From positions 744,001-808,000 of the forward strand of contig OZ241971.1 of the NCBI GenBank assembly GCA_965204155.1: 64,000 bases of DNA. Direction: 5' to 3'. Below the pieces are notes generated by a model. It was not told where the DNA came from. It did no database searches and saw only the letters and a list, made by a program, of their open reading frames with translations. The position numbers and the translations under genes are program-made. The DNA comes from UBA6522 sp965204155. Lineage in GTDB: Bacteria > Pseudomonadota > Gammaproteobacteria > Steroidobacterales > Rariloculaceae. Below are positions 36,380 through 45,139 of this stretch, piece after piece (position 1 is the first letter of the stretch; every line of letters begins with the position of its first letter).

Positions 36380-37678
36380 ATGGGCGTTTCGTTACCCATT
36401 CAATCGCGGATGCTGGAAAGAGTCGGCTTCGACTGGTCGGATCAGACTTCCGGCAAGACGCTGGACGACGTGAGTCCGGTCGCCGTGGAGATTGCCCGGC
36501 GATACCTGCGGGAGGCCAACACCGATGACTCCGACACCAGCCTGGCCAACGCCACAGACGCCGATCTGCTCCGGCGGCTGAATCTGGTCAAGGGTTCGCG
36601 CGAACTCACCAACGCGGGTTCGCTGCTGTTCGTTTCAACTCCGTGGCCGGGCATCGACTACATTCGCCGTGACCTGCCGGGGGGCGACAGCACCCTTCGC
36701 ATTGAGGGCGACGGACCACTGCTCGTGCAGGTGCGCGAAGTCGAGCAGGCGAGCGAGGTGGCCAACCGCGTGACACACGCGGTCAAGGGTTTCGCCCACG
36801 GCAGGATCCGGGCGATCCCTCCCAGGACGCTGCGCGAGGCCATCGTAAACGGGATCGTTCACCGCGATTGGCTGGCGCCGCGGCCCACCGTCGTCGAGCA
36901 CATCGGCGACACGTTGACCGTGACCTCGCCCGGCGGGTTCGTGGGCGGCGTGACGCCCGAGAACATCATCACCCACCCCGCGGCCCCACGCTATCGGAAT
37001 TTGTCCGAGACCATGGCCTCTCTGGGTCTGGCCGAACGCGAAGGGATCGGGGTCGACAGGATGGTGCGGGACATGCTTGCCATCGGGCGCCCCCCGCCGG
37101 CGATCTCGAAGATCGATGGACCCTACGTGCGAGTTGCGCTGCTCGGCGGCACTCCCGATATCGCCGTCGTCGACTTCGTTGCCGCGCTGACCCCCGCATG
37201 GGCCAGCGGCGTGGAATCGCTTCTGTTGATCGAACACCTGACTCAACACAGTTGGGTGGACGCGGAATCTGCGACACTGCTCCTCCAGCGATCATCGGTG
37301 CAGGAAGCCAACGAGGCGATTTGCCGATTGGCGGACGCTCGTCTGGATGCCGACGATTCCGCCCCGGTGATTACGCGCGTGCAGGGGATCCCCCCGGATA
37401 AAGACGACGCCTTTCGTCTGTCCGATACGGCCAGGCACCGACTCGCTCACCGGCTGGCTAAGCCAGGAGACCCTGAAATCCGTGATGAGTTCGTTCTGAA
37501 CTGGAGCCGTGCCCGGGGGCGTGTCTCATCGACCGAGGTTGCCGACCTGACGGGGCTGAGCAAGGTCTACGCCGGTAAGCTCCTGACAAGGCTGGAAGCT
37601 GCCGGCCGTCTCAGGGCGGGCCGGCCCGGGCGCACGGGTCGGGGTTTCTTTTACGTTCCGGCTGAGCCGGGAGAATGA
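36380..37678 (+). pseudogene. ATP-binding protein of the AlbA_2/HATPase_c_4 type, lacking its N-terminal domain
   Basis: The predicted 432-aa protein carries the RecG-like/HATPase_c_4 region (REAIVNGIVHRDW near 160, then VEHIGDTLTVTSPGGFVGGV and AEREGIGVDRM) and a C-terminal winged-helix (STEVADLTGLSKVYAGKLLTRLEAAG). In relatives an AlbA_2 DNA-binding domain precedes this; here the frame starts after it, so the gene looks 5'-truncated. An AT-rich patch lies directly upstream (36330-36375), with a possible TTG start at 36350. It interrupts the tctC-tctA order and may still be translated. Confidence 0.55.
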
Positions 37679-37679
37679 C

Positions 37680-37703
37680 TTGCGAGTGAATCTCGAGGCC
37701 TGA
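37680..37703 (+). pseudogene. Remnant of the 3' end of a second tctC-like gene
   Basis: In frame these bases read LRVNLEA followed by TGA, just before the tctA start. The intact tctC-like gene ends FRVNLEA and TGA at 36278. The six shared residues use different third bases in five of six codons, so this is not a simple recent duplication. Confidence 0.4.
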
Positions 37704-37706
37704 ACC

Positions 37707-39767
37707 TTGTCCGAAGCGCTTCTAGCCGCAATTGCCAACCTCGCGACTGTCGAGCACCTCCTCCACCTCGCGCTCGGCGTGATGCTGGGGTTGGGGATCG
37801 GCGCCTTTCCCGGGCTCGGGGGCATTGCCGGGCTGGCCATCATGATGCCGTTCCTGTACGGGATGGATACCGTCTCGGCGCTGGCCACGCTGGTGGGGCT
37901 GGTGGCGGTGATCCCCACGTCCGATACCTTCACCTCCGTGCTCATGGGGATCCCCGGCTCCAGCGCCAGCCAGGCCACCGTGCTGGACGGCTTCCCCCTG
38001 TCGCAGCAGGGGCACGCCGCCCGCGCGCTCGCCGCCGCGTTCACCGCGTCGCTGATGGGCGGCATCGTCGGGGCGGCGATCCTCACGCTGTTCGTGCAGG
38101 TGGCGCGGCCGCTCATCCTCACGTTCGGATCGGCGGAACTGTTCATGCTGGCCCTGCTGGGCCTTTCCATGGTGGGCGTGCTCTCCGGCGCCAGCCTCGT
38201 CAAGGGACTCGCCGCCTGCGGGCTCGGGCTGATCGTCGGCTCCATCGGCGGCGCGCCCGCCACCGGCGAGTTCCGCATGACCTTCGGCATCGACTACCTC
38301 TACGACGGGCTGCCGCTGGTCATCGTCGGCATCGGCCTCTTCGCCTTCCCGGAAATCACCGAACTGCTGCGCAGGAACCGCCCCATCGCCTCAAGCCGCA
38401 TGCCCGCGGCGGACTGGTTCGAAGGCATCCGGGACGTCTTCCGCAACTGGTTCCTGTGCCTGCGATGCGCGGGACTCGGCACCCTCATCGGCGCCATCCC
38501 CGGACTCGGCGGCACCGTCGTCGACTGGATCGCCTACGGCCACGTCGTGCAGACCGCCAGGGACAAATCCCGCTTCGGCAAGGGCGACATCCGCGGCGTG
38601 CTCGCCCCGGAATCGGCCAACAACGCCAAGGAAGGCGGCGGACTGGTCCCCACCCTGCTCTTCGGCATCCCCGGCTCCGGCGCCATGGCCGTCTTCCTCG
38701 GCGGCATGGTGCTGCTGGGCATCGAAGCCGGCCCCGCCATGGTCTCTAGCGACCTGGACCTGACCTACACCATCATCTGGTCGCTGGCGCTGGCCAACGT
38801 CCTCGGCGCGGGTAGCTGCATGCTGCTGGCGCGGCCCATCGCGCGGCTCACCACGATCCCATTCAACCTGCTGGCGCCGTTCATGATCGTGGTGGTGAGC
38901 TTTGCCGCGTACCAGGCAACGCGCCAGTTCATGGACCTGGCGGCGCTGCTGGCGATCGGGGTGCTGGGCGTGCTGCTGCGCCGGTTCGGGTGGTCGCGGC
39001 CGGCGTTCCTGATCGGGTTCGTGCTGGCGCCGCAGGCGGAGGGGTATCTGAACTTGGCGGTGCAGTTCTATGGGTGGGGGATGCTGGCACGGCCGGGGGT
39101 GGTGGTGATTCTCGGGATTACGGTGGTGTCGGTCTGGCTTGGGGCGCGGGGGCAGCGAGGCAGGGCCCGGAGTGTCGAATCGGCGGGAACGGAGTCCGTG
39201 GCGGCGGGGACGACGGGCGGACCGCGGCGAAGTCCGCCGGCCGGTCATGTCGGACCGCAACTGGCTTTCGTCGGCGGGGCGATCGCCGTCCTGCTCTACG
39301 CGGTCTGGAGCAGCCTCAGGCTCTCGCCGCTTGGGCGGATATTTCCGTTGAGCGTGGCCGTGGCGACGTTGGTATTGTGTGTTGTGTTGGTGGTGGTGTT
39401 GCGGGTGAGGCCGGGGGTCAGTCCGGCGAATGTTGACCTCGAATACGACGCCGATGGGGCCAAGGGGGCAGAGCCGTCCGGCTCCGCTGCCAATGCCGCG
39501 GCAAGCGGCGGTACGTGGCGAAGCGCCGGGTGGTTCGGCGTGCTGGTCGCGGCGGTGGGCGTGCTGGGCTTTCTGCCGGGAGCGCTCGTGTTTTTCCTGA
39601 CGTTCCTGCGACGCAAGGCGCAACAGCCCTGGGGATTGACGCTTGCATTGACGGCCTGCGTGATCGTGGCCCTGGCGGCTGCCGCCAACCTCCTGCTGGT
39701 GGAACTGCCCGGGGGGCTGATTGCAGAATATGTCGACCAATCCTGGTTGACGGGGCAGGTGCGATGA
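37707..39767 (+). CDS. Fused TctA-TctB tricarboxylate transporter permease
   Basis: Membrane protein of 686 aa. Residues 1 to about 480 are TctA-like: LGIGAFPGLGGIAGLAIMMP and the IPGSSASQATVLDGFPLSQQG loop, with the repeat IPGLGGTVVDW and IPGSGAMAVF. After a hydrophilic linker (about 485-515) the remainder is TctB-like, with four more membrane segments. TctA and TctB are usually separate genes. The start is TTG 37707, and no strong Shine-Dalgarno was seen. The stop overlaps the PrpF-like start (ATGA). Confidence 0.85.
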   Translation: MSEALLAAIANLATVEHLLHLALGVMLGLGIGAFPGLGGIAGLAIMMPFLYGMDTVSALATLVGLVAVIPTSDTFTSVLMGIPGSSASQATVLDGFPLSQQGHAARALAAAFTASLMGGIVGAAILTLFVQVARPLILTFGSAELFMLALLGLSMVGVLSGASLVKGLAACGLGLIVGSIGGAPATGEFRMTFGIDYLYDGLPLVIVGIGLFAFPEITELLRRNRPIASSRMPAADWFEGIRDVFRNWFLCLRCAGLGTLIGAIPGLGGTVVDWIAYGHVVQTARDKSRFGKGDIRGVLAPESANNAKEGGGLVPTLLFGIPGSGAMAVFLGGMVLLGIEAGPAMVSSDLDLTYTIIWSLALANVLGAGSCMLLARPIARLTTIPFNLLAPFMIVVVSFAAYQATRQFMDLAALLAIGVLGVLLRRFGWSRPAFLIGFVLAPQAEGYLNLAVQFYGWGMLARPGVVVILGITVVSVWLGARGQRGRARSVESAGTESVAAGTTGGPRRSPPAGHVGPQLAFVGGAIAVLLYAVWSSLRLSPLGRIFPLSVAVATLVLCVVLVVVLRVRPGVSPANVDLEYDADGAKGAEPSGSAANAAASGGTWRSAGWFGVLVAAVGVLGFLPGALVFFLTFLRRKAQQPWGLTLALTACVIVALAAAANLLLVELPGGLIAEYVDQSWLTGQVR

Positions 39768-40858
39768 CGCAGCGGGCGATTCCATGCATGTTCATGCGAG
39801 CCGGAACGTCCCGCGGGCCGTTTTTCCTGCTTGAGGATCTGCCGGCGGATCCCGAGGTTCGGGATCGCGTTCTGCTTGCGGCCATGGGGTCGCCCGATCC
39901 GCGTCAGATCGACGGGCTTGGGGGCGCTACTACGGTGACCAGCAAGGTGGCGATGGTCAGTCCGTCGGAGCGGCCGGGGATTGATGTCGATTATCGGTTT
40001 GCGCAGGTGTGGCTCGACAAGGCCATCGTGGATACGGCGCCCTCGTGCGGGAACATGCTGGCTGGGGTTGGGCCGTTTGCCATTGAGCGTGGGTTGGTGG
40101 CGGCGGAGGCTGATGAGACGCGGGTTCGGATTTTTGATGTCAATACTGGGAGCCGGATTGAGGCTGTTGTTCAGACGCCGGGTGGGGCGGTGACCTATGC
40201 CGGGGAGCAGCGGATTGACGGGGTGCCGGGGACTGGGGCGCCGGTGGTGCTCAGCTTTAGTGACGTGGTGGGTTCCAAGTGTGGGGCGATGTTTCCGACT
40301 GGGGCTGTGCAGGACGAAATTGATGGGGTGGCGGTTAGTTGCATTGATGTGGCTATGCCGATGGTGATGATGCGTGCTGGCGACTTGGGGCTGAGCGGTT
40401 ACGACTCGGATGAGATCACCGGGAACGCCTTACTCATGCAGCGCATCGAGAAGATAAGGCTAGAGGCCGGACGCCGCATGGGGCTGGGCAATGTAGCCGA
40501 GTCGGTTGTCCCCAAGGTCGGCATCCTGTCGCCTCCAAGGCGCGGGGGGTTGGTCTATTCGTGTTATCTGACGCCGCATCACGTCCACCCCTCCCACGCG
40601 GTGACCGGCGCGATCTGCGTGGCCTGTTGCGCGTCGGTCCGGGGAACTGTTGCAAGCGGGGTCGCCCGACTTCCGACGGAGCCGGTAACTGTACCTGTTG
40701 CGGACATCGTCGCGAATGTTTGCATCGAGCATCCATCGGGCACGGTCAACATACGCGTGGAAACCGGGAAAGGCGGTACCGAGCCAGGCGTTCAGCGTGC
40801 CGGCGTTGTTCTCACGGCGCGCAAGATCATGGATGGCTTGGTGTTTTGCAGGGCATGA
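39764..40858 (+). CDS. PrpF/GalD-type carboxylate isomerase
   Basis: A 364-aa protein of the PrpF superfamily (2-methylaconitate cis-trans isomerase; 4-oxalomesaconate tautomerase GalD). Family blocks: CMFMRAGTSRGPFF at the start, GGATTVTSKVAMVSPS (about 50) and APSCGNMLAGVGPFAIE (about 95), which carries the catalytic-type Cys. The fold is diaminopimelate-epimerase-like. It is coupled to the tctA-tctB gene by ATGA overlap. It would isomerise an unsaturated tricarboxylate, fitting the TcuA-like dehydrogenase upstream. The exact substrate is uncertain. Confidence 0.85.
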   Translation: MTQRAIPCMFMRAGTSRGPFFLLEDLPADPEVRDRVLLAAMGSPDPRQIDGLGGATTVTSKVAMVSPSERPGIDVDYRFAQVWLDKAIVDTAPSCGNMLAGVGPFAIERGLVAAEADETRVRIFDVNTGSRIEAVVQTPGGAVTYAGEQRIDGVPGTGAPVVLSFSDVVGSKCGAMFPTGAVQDEIDGVAVSCIDVAMPMVMMRAGDLGLSGYDSDEITGNALLMQRIEKIRLEAGRRMGLGNVAESVVPKVGILSPPRRGGLVYSCYLTPHHVHPSHAVTGAICVACCASVRGTVASGVARLPTEPVTVPVADIVANVCIEHPSGTVNIRVETGKGGTEPGVQRAGVVLTARKIMDGLVFCRA

Positions 40859-40932
40859 CCGGCGACCCGGTGGACGAACTGGACCGCTTGCTGGTCGAGG
40901 TCGCGACGGTGGACGTGGAAACGGTCGGCTGA
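40855..40932 (+). pseudogene. Short coupled frame, likely truncated gene start
   Basis: A 25-codon frame (MTGDPVDELDRLLVEVATVD) starts in an ATGA overlap with the PrpF-like stop and ends shortly before sequence composition changes. The overlap suggests a genuine gene start; the short length suggests that the rest was lost at the island border. The family cannot be told. Confidence 0.35.
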
Positions 40933-41428
40933 GCGCGGTAGTTCACGATGGGTTGGATCCTGTACCTACGTGCCCGAAAGCCTTCATTTTCAAACTCAAT
41001 CGTAACCGCGACATTGCCACGCAGTACATTGCTGGACCAACCCTTCCTACTGGCGCGCACCACCGATGTGGGGACGGCCCTCGGTGCCCCTATTGACCGC
41101 CTCCCCCTCTTGCACGCCCCCTTAACTCTGCACCTCCTCGGGGCCTGTCAAAAAACTGGAGACCAAAAAATACCATGTTTCTCCACCCGAAAGGCGATGC
41201 CACTACCATGCGCTCGCACTGAAGTGGGGACTATGCGTCCGTTCCAATAGACGCTACTATTACCCAAGATGCTTTTCTCCCGTATGCTGATTTTTCGCCC
41301 GTCCACTCCTGTTCACTGTACTTCAGGCATGCATTTCATTTGTTCGAGCGACCCAAATGCGCTCCACATTCGTCATACTGCAACGCACGTATTGATTGCC
41401 TAACTGCGCCATCTTTTAGGAAGCTACC
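40933..41428. other. Gene-free island border
   Basis: No gene with support here. Composition shifts from GC-rich to AT-rich across this interval. It includes a pyrimidine-rich patch (about 41098-41145) and no recognised integrase, tRNA or attachment repeat. A minus-strand frame (40827-41063) has no family resemblance. Confidence 0.5.
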
Positions 41429-42754
41429 ATGACAAGCTATTTCGATCCAATGTATGGGGAGATACAGTTGGACGAAATGATACTAGACCTTGTTGACACT
41501 TGCCCAGAACTAAAGCGCCTTCGATTCATCGGCATGATGAACTTCAAGTCACTTCGAATGTTGGCGCTTACTAGCATTAGTCGGCTTGAGCATACATTAG
41601 GATTGGCATACTTGACACAAGTATGTGTTTCTAGTAACGCACATTTGCGAACCAAAATGCCCGACTTCCTTGTTGCGGCCCTATACCATGATGTTAACTG
41701 CGGATCCTTTGGCCACTCTGTAGAATGGGCAATCAATAGACATTTTTCCTACAATCACGAAGAAAAAGCAAGTTGGGTCGAATTAGATTCTACTCTAGAG
41801 GGCCTCCACGATAAGCCAACTTTTTTGGAACATGATGGGCTTCATCGATACGGTTTCGGAAAAAAATATGGAATCGACTTCGCAAACGTAAACAAGATAA
41901 TTAATGGCGACAGTTCGTATTTGATAAACAATTCAGGTATCGACCTAGACAATGTCGACAATGTCTTGAGGATGGCACACTACTTGGGAAAATTAAAGAA
42001 CAAGAGTTTAGGTTTAGAAATTGTCTCCCGTTTGCGTGTCGAGGAGAACAGAAACAACTTTGTTACAGATGATGAGGGCATCAAGCTAGTCGATGAATGG
42101 AGGCAAATTCGTAGCGATGTCTATAGGAGCTTCATCTATTCGTCTGAATATATGGGTTTCGAGTTCTTGTTGTTCGAACTGATTAAGGAATATTCTAGGT
42201 TTGTGAATGCACAAGAAGTCTCCAGTGTATTCCACTATACCGACGAGAACTTACTTTGGTCATTTTATAATGATTGGAAGAACAGTGATAGTAGAATATC
42301 TAAGTTCGCCAAGAGGTTGTTGCTGCAAGATTTACCGCATTGCCACGGAATATTGCGTGTAAATGAATTTCAGAGAAAGAACTACTTTGAACAGAACGAC
42401 ACCCTTTCAGAAATAGCTCACTCCCTAAGCCAAACGCTTGCCACTTCAAAACTTGCATCGCGTTTCAAAGATCATTCACTATTCGCTCATTTGACTACTG
42501 ATGACCGAAAAACTTCTCGAGCAGTCTCCGTGCTCTCGGATCAGCGCGGCAAGCTGGAGCAGGTCGTATTGGGACGCGATGAACGATATCTTCTGATCGC
42601 GATATTGTCTGACATAGGTAGCGCACAGGCCACTTTGGACGCTTTTGTAATGGAGCAGGCAGCGGCGGTAATGAAGAACTTTGGTGTAGAGCAGATCGAA
42701 TGTTTTTCGGGAGCTCATTATTCCCCGAGATCATCCCAAATTCAGCTGATTTAA
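41429..42754 (+). CDS. HD-domain phosphohydrolase (SAMHD1/dGTPase-like)
   Basis: A 441-aa protein with an HD metal-dependent phosphohydrolase domain in the N-terminal half. Candidate ligands are His55 (SRLEHTLGLAYL), His87-Asp88 (ALYHDVN), His96 (GSFGH) and Asp174 or Asp177 (GIDLDNVDNV). Spacing and the RxEHTLG start resemble SAMHD1/dNTPase-like proteins, which break down nucleotides. The C-terminal half (about 250-441) is unrecognised. It is the first gene of the AT-rich cassette with a methyltransferase, a membrane protein and a carbamoyltransferase, all on one strand. A nucleotide or modified-nucleotide substrate is inferred, not shown. Confidence 0.75.
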   Translation: MTSYFDPMYGEIQLDEMILDLVDTCPELKRLRFIGMMNFKSLRMLALTSISRLEHTLGLAYLTQVCVSSNAHLRTKMPDFLVAALYHDVNCGSFGHSVEWAINRHFSYNHEEKASWVELDSTLEGLHDKPTFLEHDGLHRYGFGKKYGIDFANVNKIINGDSSYLINNSGIDLDNVDNVLRMAHYLGKLKNKSLGLEIVSRLRVEENRNNFVTDDEGIKLVDEWRQIRSDVYRSFIYSSEYMGFEFLLFELIKEYSRFVNAQEVSSVFHYTDENLLWSFYNDWKNSDSRISKFAKRLLLQDLPHCHGILRVNEFQRKNYFEQNDTLSEIAHSLSQTLATSKLASRFKDHSLFAHLTTDDRKTSRAVSVLSDQRGKLEQVVLGRDERYLLIAILSDIGSAQATLDAFVMEQAAAVMKNFGVEQIECFSGAHYSPRSSQIQLI

Positions 42755-42823
42755 CATCAACGCTACCGTGTGTGAAATCATCGGACTGAAAACGGCGTCG
42801 TCGAAACACCCTTCCTCATTGGA

Positions 42824-44032
42824 ATGAACAAATATACGCCTTCTCACTTCTCCCTTATTGACTGGGATTACGAAACCGAGTCGTCGCGACACTATATACA
42901 TAACCTTTGTTGGTATCCTGCCCGATTTATTCCTATTATACCTGCACAACTTATTGCTAATTTTAGCTCGCCAGGTAACACTGTTCTTGACCCATTTTGC
43001 GGTTCTGGTACGACGGCCGTAGAGGCCTTAAAGCTCGGTAGAAACTCCGTCTCCGCAGACCTCGCTCCTGTAGCCTTTTTCCTTACATCGGTTAAGACGC
43101 AACTCCTCATGCTTGAAAATGCGCAACCAGACGAGCTACACCAGCTACTAGCAGATATCCGCCTACTACGGCGTCGCCGCCATGGAAACCCGCAACTATT
43201 TGATGACTCGGAGCAACGTTACCCGTTCGGGCGTAGCCGCGCGGAATGCCCGAATTTGAGCGAGAACCGTAAATGGTACCATCCAGCCACACTTCTAGAA
43301 CTCACTGATCTTCATCACTTGGTTTCTATGATGCCTCAAGGACTTTTTCAGAATATTGCTCGAATACTATTTTTTTCGACGCTTATGCCTTCCACCGCAT
43401 ATCCTGGCGGACGATCATATACATATTATGCGGATAACGTTAAACCAAAGGGTCAGTTGCTCTACAAGGACGCGCTAAAATATTACAGTACTCGTCTCAC
43501 CGGGTTTTTGCGAGAATACGAGCAAACAAAAACATTGGCGCGCAAGTCCATAAGTTCGGAGGTATATCAATGCGATGCACGATCTCTCTTGCAGACGGTT
43601 GAACGACCGTGTGAACTCATTGTCACATCACCTCCATACTTGGGCGTTACAGATTATACGACTGGATTCCGCCTTGCATATTTGTGGTTTAGCTTTTCTG
43701 AGGATTTTAATGAACTAAAGCAGCAAGAAATTGGCGCAAGATATCAAAGGCATCGGAAGACTGAAAGGCGAGTTTCAAATTACAAGAATGACTTGGACAT
43801 CTCATTAGATCAAATGTTGTTTTTGCTTAAACCAAAGGGCTATCTCTGCTTAGTGCTTGGCGAACCTCAAAAATATCGCTCGACAATTAGGGAGCACGTA
43901 TTGGACTTGGTCACCAATAAATATGGACTTTCTCTCCAAGGAACATTTTCTCGCCGAATTAGCAAGAAGTTCTTTCTTCATCCTCAAGGTGGTGTGTCGA
44001 CAGAAGATATTTTGATCTTTCGTAAAGTGTAA
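42824..44032 (+). CDS. DNA methyltransferase, probable N4-cytosine type
   Basis: A 402-aa SAM-dependent DNA methylase. AdoMet motif I DPFCGSGTT is at residues 56-64 and the catalytic motif IV TSPPYLG at 268-274; SPPY is typical of N4-cytosine enzymes. The motif X-like start NLCWYPARFIP precedes motif I. A roughly 200-residue region between motifs I and IV could hold target recognition. No cognate restriction enzyme is encoded beside it within the cassette. It may methylate host or island DNA, or supply a modified base for the carbamoyltransferase. Confidence 0.85.
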   Translation: MNKYTPSHFSLIDWDYETESSRHYIHNLCWYPARFIPIIPAQLIANFSSPGNTVLDPFCGSGTTAVEALKLGRNSVSADLAPVAFFLTSVKTQLLMLENAQPDELHQLLADIRLLRRRRHGNPQLFDDSEQRYPFGRSRAECPNLSENRKWYHPATLLELTDLHHLVSMMPQGLFQNIARILFFSTLMPSTAYPGGRSYTYYADNVKPKGQLLYKDALKYYSTRLTGFLREYEQTKTLARKSISSEVYQCDARSLLQTVERPCELIVTSPPYLGVTDYTTGFRLAYLWFSFSEDFNELKQQEIGARYQRHRKTERRVSNYKNDLDISLDQMLFLLKPKGYLCLVLGEPQKYRSTIREHVLDLVTNKYGLSLQGTFSRRISKKFFLHPQGGVSTEDILIFRKV

Positions 44033-44044
44033 ACGTTTCGGGTA

Positions 44045-45139
44045 GTGATAGTGGAAAAGTATATTGTATTTGTACCTAATACCTTTGGACCGTACGGTTA
44101 CGAATTGGTACAGCATTTGGCTTTTCCGAATGGATTTGCCATTCGGTTTAGATTTGATGAGGAATGGGTTGAGCAAAGGGTTCAAAGAAAATATAAGTCG
44201 CTTACGCCCAAGAACGCATACATTGTGCTACGAGACTTTGATAGTGGTAACCTGTTCCCAGTTCGATTTGCGTCCGTCACCGATATCAAGAAGATCGGCC
44301 CAATATATCATTTTACCTGTGTTCTACGAGATATTGTAAATGTCGGATTTGGCGAGCATTCTAAATTTGTACTTGACTCTTTTCGGTCAGAATTTTCTGC
44401 GAACCACGCAGACTTTTCAGCCAATAACAAGCCTGGTCAGCATCTTAGTCCCTTAGTGTTTCTATCAAACTACAAACCACTGTCTCCCATTCAGCGAGTT
44501 CCTGACATTAGCTTGGAGGACGACGATGCTTCTCGATGGATGAGCGTGGTCTGTAGTGTAGGTCAATTGGAGCACTTCAAGAATGTTGTGTTCTTTAGGT
44601 TGTTGTCAGTTCGTACGACTACCGGCAGCACAAAGGAGGCAGTAGTTAAGAACGGTGCGCTGCAACTGCGCGAGGGAAGAGCATACCAAATTGATGTGAC
44701 GCAATATGTTCCAAACGGGGACTCGTCTCCTGAAAACCCAAATGATATACGGTTGAAGGCTGACCCTAAGGCCTTAAAGGTCTTAAGGGGCGAGCAACGA
44801 GCGGTTGGGAAGTATGACGTTTTAAAATTCGTCCTCTATGCGAATAGGGTATTTGCAAGCATTGATACATATCTGGACATTGAGTATTCGCCAGCTCGTA
44901 GCCTACGAGATAGAATCGAGCCAAGAATTTCCGTTGCCGTGCATATCAAGGCAAAGCTGCGGCGGCACTTTATCAGATTGGGCGTAGCTGTTGTTTCGGT
45001 AAGTCTTTATTTTTTTCCGGACGCATTGTCATTCATTTCAATCATTGAAGAAGAGTTGGTTAAGGACGTCGGCATCATAGGGTTTACCGTGACACTTATT
45101 GGTGCTTTCGAGTACGTACAAAGAGGAGGCGGTAGGTGA
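44045..45139 (+). CDS. Unknown protein with C-terminal membrane segments
   Basis: A 364-aa protein with no recognised domain. The first 310 residues are soluble and mixed alpha/beta; two hydrophobic segments lie near the end (about 312-332 and 343-360), giving a likely membrane hairpin with a short tail. GTG 44045 or GTG 44051 may start it. It begins 12 bases after the methylase stop and its own stop overlaps the next start (GTGA), with a strong AGGAGG just before. Translation is therefore coupled to the carbamoyltransferase. It could be a membrane anchor or effector. Confidence 0.7.
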   Translation: MIVEKYIVFVPNTFGPYGYELVQHLAFPNGFAIRFRFDEEWVEQRVQRKYKSLTPKNAYIVLRDFDSGNLFPVRFASVTDIKKIGPIYHFTCVLRDIVNVGFGEHSKFVLDSFRSEFSANHADFSANNKPGQHLSPLVFLSNYKPLSPIQRVPDISLEDDDASRWMSVVCSVGQLEHFKNVVFFRLLSVRTTTGSTKEAVVKNGALQLREGRAYQIDVTQYVPNGDSSPENPNDIRLKADPKALKVLRGEQRAVGKYDVLKFVLYANRVFASIDTYLDIEYSPARSLRDRIEPRISVAVHIKAKLRRHFIRLGVAVVSVSLYFFPDALSFISIIEEELVKDVGIIGFTVTLIGAFEYVQRGGGR

